Shown here piece by piece: positions 23,262 to 27,461 of a DNA stretch of 27,461 bases. A program made the position numbers and the translations under genes. How positions within the stretch are numbered: position 1 is the stretch's first letter; each line of letters starts with the position of its first letter. Origin of the DNA: JALCLA01 sp965653565 (lineage in GTDB: Bacteria > Pseudomonadota > Gammaproteobacteria > Xanthomonadales > Xanthomonadaceae). The stretch lies in the NCBI GenBank assembly GCA_965653565.1, contig CBFHAI010000062.1, forward strand, positions 1 to 27,461, in the 5' to 3' direction. The notes beneath the pieces are model-generated. The model made no database searches. It saw nothing but the letters and a program-made list of their open reading frames with translations, and was not told the origin of the DNA.

Positions 23262-25331
23262 CTACGGCGCCGGCTTCTCGGTAACCTTCTCGCCGCGATA
23301 CCGCTCGAACCACCCCAGCGTATTCAACACCTGCGCGATCATGTGGCTCGGCCGCGCATTGATGCCGTGCGAGGCGCCCGGAATCCGCACCATCGCCGAC
23401 TCCACGCGCCGCAGCTTCAGCGCCTGATAGAACTGCTCGGTTTCCGAAATCGGCGTGCGGTGATCGCTCTCGCCGCTGATCAGCATCGTCGGCGTTTTCA
23501 CATTGCCCACATAGGCCAGCGGCGAACGCTTCCAGTAATGCTCCTGCGCCTCCCACGGCGGCGCCGGGAACCAGTAGCCGGCGAAGAACGGATACGCATC
23601 CGAAGTCAGCACGAAACTGGTCCAGTTGATCACCGGCTTGGCCACCACGGCGGCGCGGAAGCGATCGGTGTGGCCGACGATCCACGCCGTCAGCACGCCG
23701 CCGCCGGAACCGCCGGTGACGTACAAGCGGTTCTCGTCGATGTAACCCTTCGCGATCGTCGCATCGACCGCGGTCATCAGGTCGTCGTAATCCTGGCTCG
23801 GATAGTTGTGCTGGATCTGATCGGCGAACTTCTGCCCGTAGCTGGTGCTGCCGCGCGGATTCACATACAGCACGACGTACCCGGCACTGGCATACAACTG
23901 CGTTTCCGGCGCGAATCGCGGCCCGTAGTTCTGGTACGGACCGCCGTGGATTTCGAGCAGCAGCGGATACTTCTTGCCTTCGACGAATTGCGGCGGCTTG
24001 ACGATCCAGCCCTGCACGTCGAGGTCGTCTGCCGACGATTTCACCCACAATTCTTCGACCTGGCCGAGCTTCTTGCGATCGAGCACGTCGCGATTGAGAC
24101 CGGTCAGCACGCGCGGCTTCGCGCCGCGCGACGCCACACCGACTTCCGCCGGCCGATCGACCGTGCCGCGCGTGTACGCAACGCGCGAACCGGCCGTCGA
24201 GAAGTTGCCGCCGCCATAGGGCCGGCCCATCGCGGTACCGCCGTAATCGAGCGCGACGTCTTCGATTTTTCCGCCGCCGGCGGCGATCCAGCCGATCCGG
24301 CCCTCACCATGCTTTTCATAGCCGATGAAGATGCCGCGGCCATCCGCCGCCCAGCGCGGCGATTGCACGTCCGCGTCGATCGCATCGGTGAGCGCGGTGC
24401 TCTTGCCGCTTGCCAGATCGAGCACATAGAGCCGCGATTGCTGATAGCCCAGACGCGCGTCGTCCCAGCCCAGATACGCGAGCTTCTTGCCGTCGGGCGA
24501 AAGATCGGGCGAGTTGTCCGGACCGTCGCGCGAGGTCAGCGCGCGCCATTCGCCGCTGTCGATTTCGACGCGATAGATTTCGCCGTCGACCGGGTCGTAC
24601 TGCCAATCCTTCGTGTAGTTCGACACCACCAACAGCGCGCGCCCGTCGCGGCTCCACACCGGCGCGCCCTGATGCTCGAATTCGCCGCGCGTGATCTGCC
24701 GCGGCGAACCGCCTTCGGCCGGCAGCACGAAAACATGCGTGAACCCGGGGTCGACGTAACCCGCGCCATCGGCGCGATAACCGAGCGTATCGATCACTTT
24801 CACTTCCGGCGCCCACTCGGCGCCTTTCGGTTTCGCGGGCAGTTTCGCCAGCGGCGTGGTATCGGCGGCGACGCGCATCGTGAAAGCCAGCAGGCGTCCG
24901 TCCGGCGACCAGGACAGCCCCGCCGGCGCTTCGGTCAGTTGCGTCAGTACGGCGGTCTGTCCGCTGTCCATCCAGCGCACCCAGATCTGCGAACTGCCTT
25001 CGCGCGCCGACACCCACGCGATGCGATCGCCGTTCGGCGACCACACCGCTTCGCCGTCGCTGCCCTTGCCGCTGGTCAGCGGACGATGGCGCTCGCCATC
25101 GACGTCGAGCAGCCACAGATGACTGCGGCGGCGATCGCTCATGATGTCGAAGTGATTGCGCTGATAAACGATGCGCGACCCGTCGGGCGACAGCGCCGGA
25201 TTGTCGGCCCATTCCAGATCGAACACGTCGCGCGGCTGCAGATGCCGCGGATCGTTGTGCAGATCGGCCTGGGCGGCGACGGCGAACGGCGGCGTGGCGA
25301 GCAGCGCCAGGCACAGGACGGATCGGAGCAT
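23262..25331 (-). CDS. Secreted S9 family serine peptidase (prolyl oligopeptidase type)
   Basis: Exported peptidase of 689 residues. The signal peptide is MLRSVLCLALLATPPFAVAAQA. A seven-bladed-type beta-propeller covers about residues 35-410, with TolB-like WSPDGR and LSPDGKKLAY repeats. The C-terminal alpha/beta-hydrolase domain has catalytic S542 in YVTGGSGGG, D623 in SGESDHRTP and H655 in GASHGIN, the Ser-Asp-His order of the family. Such acylaminoacyl/dipeptidyl-peptidase-like enzymes degrade peptides in the periplasm or outside. GAGGTG six bases before the ATG at 25331 supports this start over a GTG nine bases further upstream. Lysobacterales typically encode many of these. No operon partner is apparent. 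Confidence 0.94.
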   Translation of the reverse strand: MLRSVLCLALLATPPFAVAAQADLHNDPRHLQPRDVFDLEWADNPALSPDGSRIVYQRNHFDIMSDRRRSHLWLLDVDGERHRPLTSGKGSDGEAVWSPNGDRIAWVSAREGSSQIWVRWMDSGQTAVLTQLTEAPAGLSWSPDGRLLAFTMRVAADTTPLAKLPAKPKGAEWAPEVKVIDTLGYRADGAGYVDPGFTHVFVLPAEGGSPRQITRGEFEHQGAPVWSRDGRALLVVSNYTKDWQYDPVDGEIYRVEIDSGEWRALTSRDGPDNSPDLSPDGKKLAYLGWDDARLGYQQSRLYVLDLASGKSTALTDAIDADVQSPRWAADGRGIFIGYEKHGEGRIGWIAAGGGKIEDVALDYGGTAMGRPYGGGNFSTAGSRVAYTRGTVDRPAEVGVASRGAKPRVLTGLNRDVLDRKKLGQVEELWVKSSADDLDVQGWIVKPPQFVEGKKYPLLLEIHGGPYQNYGPRFAPETQLYASAGYVVLYVNPRGSTSYGQKFADQIQHNYPSQDYDDLMTAVDATIAKGYIDENRLYVTGGSGGGVLTAWIVGHTDRFRAAVVAKPVINWTSFVLTSDAYPFFAGYWFPAPPWEAQEHYWKRSPLAYVGNVKTPTMLISGESDHRTPISETEQFYQALKLRRVESAMVRIPGASHGINARPSHMIAQVLNTLGWFERYRGEKVTEKPAP

Positions 25332-25411
25332 GGAAGACACCTCGCGGGATTCGGCTGAGCTTAGCCAGCCGCCGCATCCGGCACAACGCGCGGCCGTGGG
25401 ACAATGCCGCC

Positions 25412-25729
25412 ATGGCGCTGCCCCTCATCGAAAGCGACGACTCCTGCGACCCGATCGCCTGCGAAAACTGCCAGGCGTGCTGCTGCCAACTGCAGGTGAT
25501 CCTGCTGCCCGGCGACGCCCCGCCCGCGCACCTGGTGGAAGTCGAAGAACACGGCCTGGACGTGATGCGCCGCCTCGACGACGGCTGGTGCATCGCGCTC
25601 GACCGCGACACGCTGCGCTGCACGATCTACGACCTGCGGCCGCAGGTCTGCCGCGATTTCGCGACCGGTTCGCCGGAGTGTCGCGAAGAGCGGGCGGAGT
25701 GGCGGGAGATCGCGATTTCGCTGCTGTGA
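25412..25729 (+). CDS. YkgJ family cysteine-cluster protein
   Basis: Small cytosolic protein of 105 residues. A dense N-terminal cysteine cluster (C12, C17, C20, C23, C24, C25) is followed by further cysteines in GWCIAL, LRCTIYDLRPQVC and SPEC. This is the Cx2Cx2C-plus-CxxY-RPxxC pattern of the YkgJ/UPF0153 family, thought to bind zinc or an iron-sulfur cluster. Function is unknown. It is the first of three plus-strand genes, 13 bases before the GIY-YIG gene, and is divergent from the S9 peptidase. Confidence 0.9.
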   Translation: MALPLIESDDSCDPIACENCQACCCQLQVILLPGDAPPAHLVEVEEHGLDVMRRLDDGWCIALDRDTLRCTIYDLRPQVCRDFATGSPECREERAEWREIAISLL

Positions 25730-25742
25730 GATCCGTGATGCG

Positions 25743-26027
25743 ATGAGCTGGTTCGTCTACATCCTCGAATGCCGCGGCGACACGCTCTACACCGGCATCG
25801 CGATCGACGTCGACGCACGTTTCGCGCTGCATGCCAGCGGCCGCGGCGCGCGCTACACCCGCTCGCATCCGCCGCTGCGCATCCTCGGCCGCTTCGCCTG
25901 CGCCGACCGCTCGCAGGCCTCGCGCGCCGAGGCAGCCATCAAGCGCTTGCCGGCCGCGCAGAAGCGCAGATTATGCGAGGACGACAGCGGCGCGGCCTGG
26001 GTTGCGGCACGGCTGCGCGAGGCCTAG
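25743..26027 (+). CDS. GIY-YIG endonuclease superfamily protein (YhbQ/UPF0213-like)
   Basis: Protein of 94 residues consisting of a single GIY-YIG nuclease domain: WFVYILEC (first motif, VYI for GIY), LYTGIAIDVDARFALHASGRGARYTRSHPP (YTG for YIG, then the conserved Arg and the His-containing region), and the metal-binding Glu in SRAEAAIKRL. Stand-alone YhbQ/UPF0213 proteins are small DNA nucleases, implicated in E. coli in processing damaged or branched DNA. It follows the YkgJ gene by 13 bases and probably shares its transcript. Confidence 0.93.
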   Translation: MSWFVYILECRGDTLYTGIAIDVDARFALHASGRGARYTRSHPPLRILGRFACADRSQASRAEAAIKRLPAAQKRRLCEDDSGAAWVAARLREA

Positions 26028-26060
26028 CCTTCGATGGTCGCCACGACTCCGGAGCCCGCC

Positions 26061-26978
26061 ATGCCGACCCGTCGCCATCTCCTGCAACTCTCCGCGCTCG
26101 CCGCCGGTGCGGCGTTTTTGCCTTCCGCCGCGGTGTTTGCGGCAAATGCCGCGATGAACGCCCGCAAGATCGGCAGCAGCGGCGAGTCGCTCCCCGTCAT
26201 CGGCATGGGCACCTCGGGCAGCTTCGAAGTCGGCACCGATGCCGCCGCGCGCGCCCCGTTGCGTGAAGTGCTCGAACGCTTCGTCGCAGGCGGCGGTCGC
26301 CTCATCGATACCGCCCCGACCTACAGCAGCGCGGAAGATGTGCTCGGCGATCTGCTGGCCGAGACCGGTTTGCGCCCGAAGATTTTTCTCGCGACAAAAC
26401 TTTCCGGCGTGACCGGCCGCGAAGCCGGCCTCGCGCAATTCGCCAAATCTTTGCAACGATTGAAAACCGACAAGGTCGAGTTGTTGCAAGTCCACAACCT
26501 GCGCGACTGGCAAACGCAACTGGCCGTCGCACGCGAGTTGAAAGCCGAGGGCAAAGTCCGCTACGTCGGCCTGACGCACTACGTCCAGGCATCGCAGGAC
26601 GAACTGGCCGACGCGATGGTGGCGTCGAAACCCGATTTCATCCAGATCAACTACTCGGTGACGCAGCGCGGCGCCGAGCGGCGCCTGTTCCCGCTGGCGC
26701 AGGAACACGGCGTCGCCGTGCTGGCGAACCGCAACTTCGACGATGGCGCTTTGTTCGGACGTGTCGGCGGAAAGCCGGTGCCGGCCTGGGCGGTTGAAGC
26801 CGGAATCACGTCGTGGGCGCAACTGTTCCTGAAATTCGCGTTGAGTCATCCGGCAGTGACGGCCGTGATTCCGGCCACGGGCAAGCCCGAGAGGCAGAGT
26901 GATAATTTGTTGGCTGGAGTGGGGGCGGAGTTGGATGCCAAGCAACGGGAGGCGGTGATTGTTGAGGTTGGGGCGTAG
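26061..26978 (+). CDS. Exported aldo/keto reductase with twin-arginine signal
   Basis: Protein of 305 residues. The N terminus, MPTRRHLLQLSALAAGAAFLP, carries a twin-arginine followed by a hydrophobic stretch, suggesting Tat export in folded form with cofactor; cleavage is near FAANA. The mature part is an aldo/keto reductase TIM barrel with tetrad D83 and Y88 in DTAPTYSSAEDVLG, K113 in LATKLSG and H145 in LLQVHNL, so it should be an active NAD(P)H-type carbonyl reductase. GGAG precedes the ATG at 26061 by about seven bases. The substrate is unknown. It follows the GIY-YIG gene by 33 bases and may be the last gene of that unit. Confidence 0.9.
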   Translation: MPTRRHLLQLSALAAGAAFLPSAAVFAANAAMNARKIGSSGESLPVIGMGTSGSFEVGTDAAARAPLREVLERFVAGGGRLIDTAPTYSSAEDVLGDLLAETGLRPKIFLATKLSGVTGREAGLAQFAKSLQRLKTDKVELLQVHNLRDWQTQLAVARELKAEGKVRYVGLTHYVQASQDELADAMVASKPDFIQINYSVTQRGAERRLFPLAQEHGVAVLANRNFDDGALFGRVGGKPVPAWAVEAGITSWAQLFLKFALSHPAVTAVIPATGKPERQSDNLLAGVGAELDAKQREAVIVEVGA

Positions 26979-27023
26979 TTGGGGCGGGCTTGCTTGGTTC
27001 TACATGAGGCATTTCACTTCTTC

Positions 27024-27061
27024 CTCCCCTTCAAGCCTGCCCTGAGCTTGTCGAAGGGGAG
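27024..27061. repeat. Dispersed hairpin repeat (CTCCCCTTC ... GAAGGGGAG)
   Basis: CTCCCCTTC (27024-27032) and GAAGGGGAG (27053-27061) are perfect reverse complements. Inside them CAAGC (27032-27036) and GCTTG (27046-27050) form a nested stem. This is a REP-like intergenic element and the first structure downstream of the aldo/keto reductase. Confidence 0.75.
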
Positions 27062-27128
27062 GGTCGGGGTGAAGAGGTTTTGACGTTCGGGAATTCCGTT
27101 CCCAGCGTCGTCATCCGGCGAAAACGCT

Positions 27129-27235
27129 CGTCATTCCCGCGCAGGCGCGAATCCAGTGACTTTGAAGCGGTCCGGTTTTCGCGCATTCACTGCCAATTCC
27201 GTCATTCCCGCGGAGGCGGGAATCCAGTGACTTTA
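27129..27235. repeat. Two direct copies of the left-edge palindromic repeat
   Basis: Copies at about 27129-27166 and 27200-27235 share the stem halves ATTCCCGC and GCGGGAAT (one stem mismatch in the first copy) and the tail ATCCAGTGACTTT. They are direct repeats of one another and inverted relative to the copy at 46-65. Confidence 0.85.
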
Positions 27236-27342
27236 AAACGTTGCGATTTCGCGACGCTTTTTCGGCGAATTAGAGCCTTCCGCTTCCCTCGCGAATGATG
27301 ATGCGACTTCGCGAGTTTCGTCCCCCTCAGCGGGGCCGAGTC

Positions 27343-27417
27343 ACTTTCTTTGCTTGTGCAAAGAAAGTAAAAGAAACACACCCCGGGTTGCGCGCCCCTC
27401 AACCTGCGGTTGAGGGG
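27343..27417. repeat. Two-hairpin dispersed repeat
   Basis: ACTTTCTTTGC (27343-27353) and GCAAAGAAAGT (27358-27368) form a perfect 11-bp stem with a TTGT loop. A second perfect 10-bp stem is formed by CCCCTCAACC (27395-27404) and GGTTGAGGGG (27408-27417). The first stem resembles a widespread proteobacterial intergenic repeat ending in CAAAGAAAGTAA. Confidence 0.75.
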
Positions 27418-27461
27418 AAGCTCCGGGCGGGTGGGGTTTGTCGACAGCACGTCCCTGTCCT

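Larger units (their letters stand above)
26979..27461. other. Gene-free right edge made of dispersed repeats
   Basis: I see no credible coding region here. The stretch holds four hairpin elements (27024-27061, about 27129-27166, about 27200-27235, and 27343-27417), listed separately. Open frames through it have repeat-derived composition and no family resemblance. Confidence 0.75.

Noticed and set aside
23343..25358. A 671-codon plus-strand open frame antisense to the S9 peptidase
   Set aside because: It has shadow composition, while the opposite strand encodes a complete S9 peptidase with signal peptide and catalytic triad.
27202..27450. An 82-codon minus-strand open frame
   Set aside because: It is formed by read-through of dispersed hairpin repeats, begins at a GTG without a ribosome-binding site, and has no family resemblance.
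1..27461. tRNA, rRNA, riboswitch or phage genes
   Set aside because: None recognised by eye. Nearly all the sequence outside short gaps is accounted for by coding regions of chromosomal families.

Overview
The window is high-GC chromosomal DNA from a gammaproteobacterium, most likely of the order Lysobacterales (Xanthomonadales). I base this on gene content and order: suhB divergent from trmJ, tesA divergent from the ybbA/ybbP ABC pair, an asnB close to the enterobacterial enzyme, a TlyC/CorC protein followed by ExoD, and dispersed palindromic repeats of kinds I associate with this order. No rRNA, tRNA, phage, plasmid, insertion sequence or CRISPR locus was recognised. I place 21 protein-coding genes, nearly all of recognisable family.

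Left part (1-7000): a minus-strand c-di-GMP phosphodiesterase with a C-terminal receiver domain; a minus-strand rhomboid protease and a secreted zinc metalloprotease downstream of it; a small conserved hypothetical gene with a clear terminator, divergent from a plus-strand alkyltransferase-like DNA-repair protein; and a minus-strand operon of a PhoU-like DUF47 protein and a Pit phosphate transporter, with a candidate Pho box upstream.

Middle (7000-18300): nhaD (Na+/H+ antiport), a CorC/TlyC-type membrane protein overlapping an ExoD-family gene, an orphan cytosolic-looking lipase divergent from asnB, and a two-gene unit of a PhnD-like periplasmic binding protein overlapping by 4 nt with a membrane-anchored GGDEF-EAL enzyme. 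This unit is the most interesting locus, because the architecture suggests ligand-sensing control of c-di-GMP. trmJ and suhB follow as a divergent pair.

Right part (18300-27461): a large FtsX-type permease (ybbP) and its ATPase (ybbA), divergent from the lysophospholipase/thioesterase tesA; a secreted S9 serine peptidase; then a plus-strand run of a YkgJ-type cysteine-cluster protein, a GIY-YIG endonuclease-like protein and an exported aldo/keto reductase. The last 480 bases hold no credible gene, only dispersed repeats.

Repeats: at least five unrelated palindromic or tandem repeat families occur here. All lie in convergent or 3'-end gaps and none in a divergent promoter region. Most of the window is ordinary chromosomal backbone. 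The binding protein/GGDEF-EAL pair, the Pho-box candidate, the metalloprotease tail and the repeat distribution deserve a second look.
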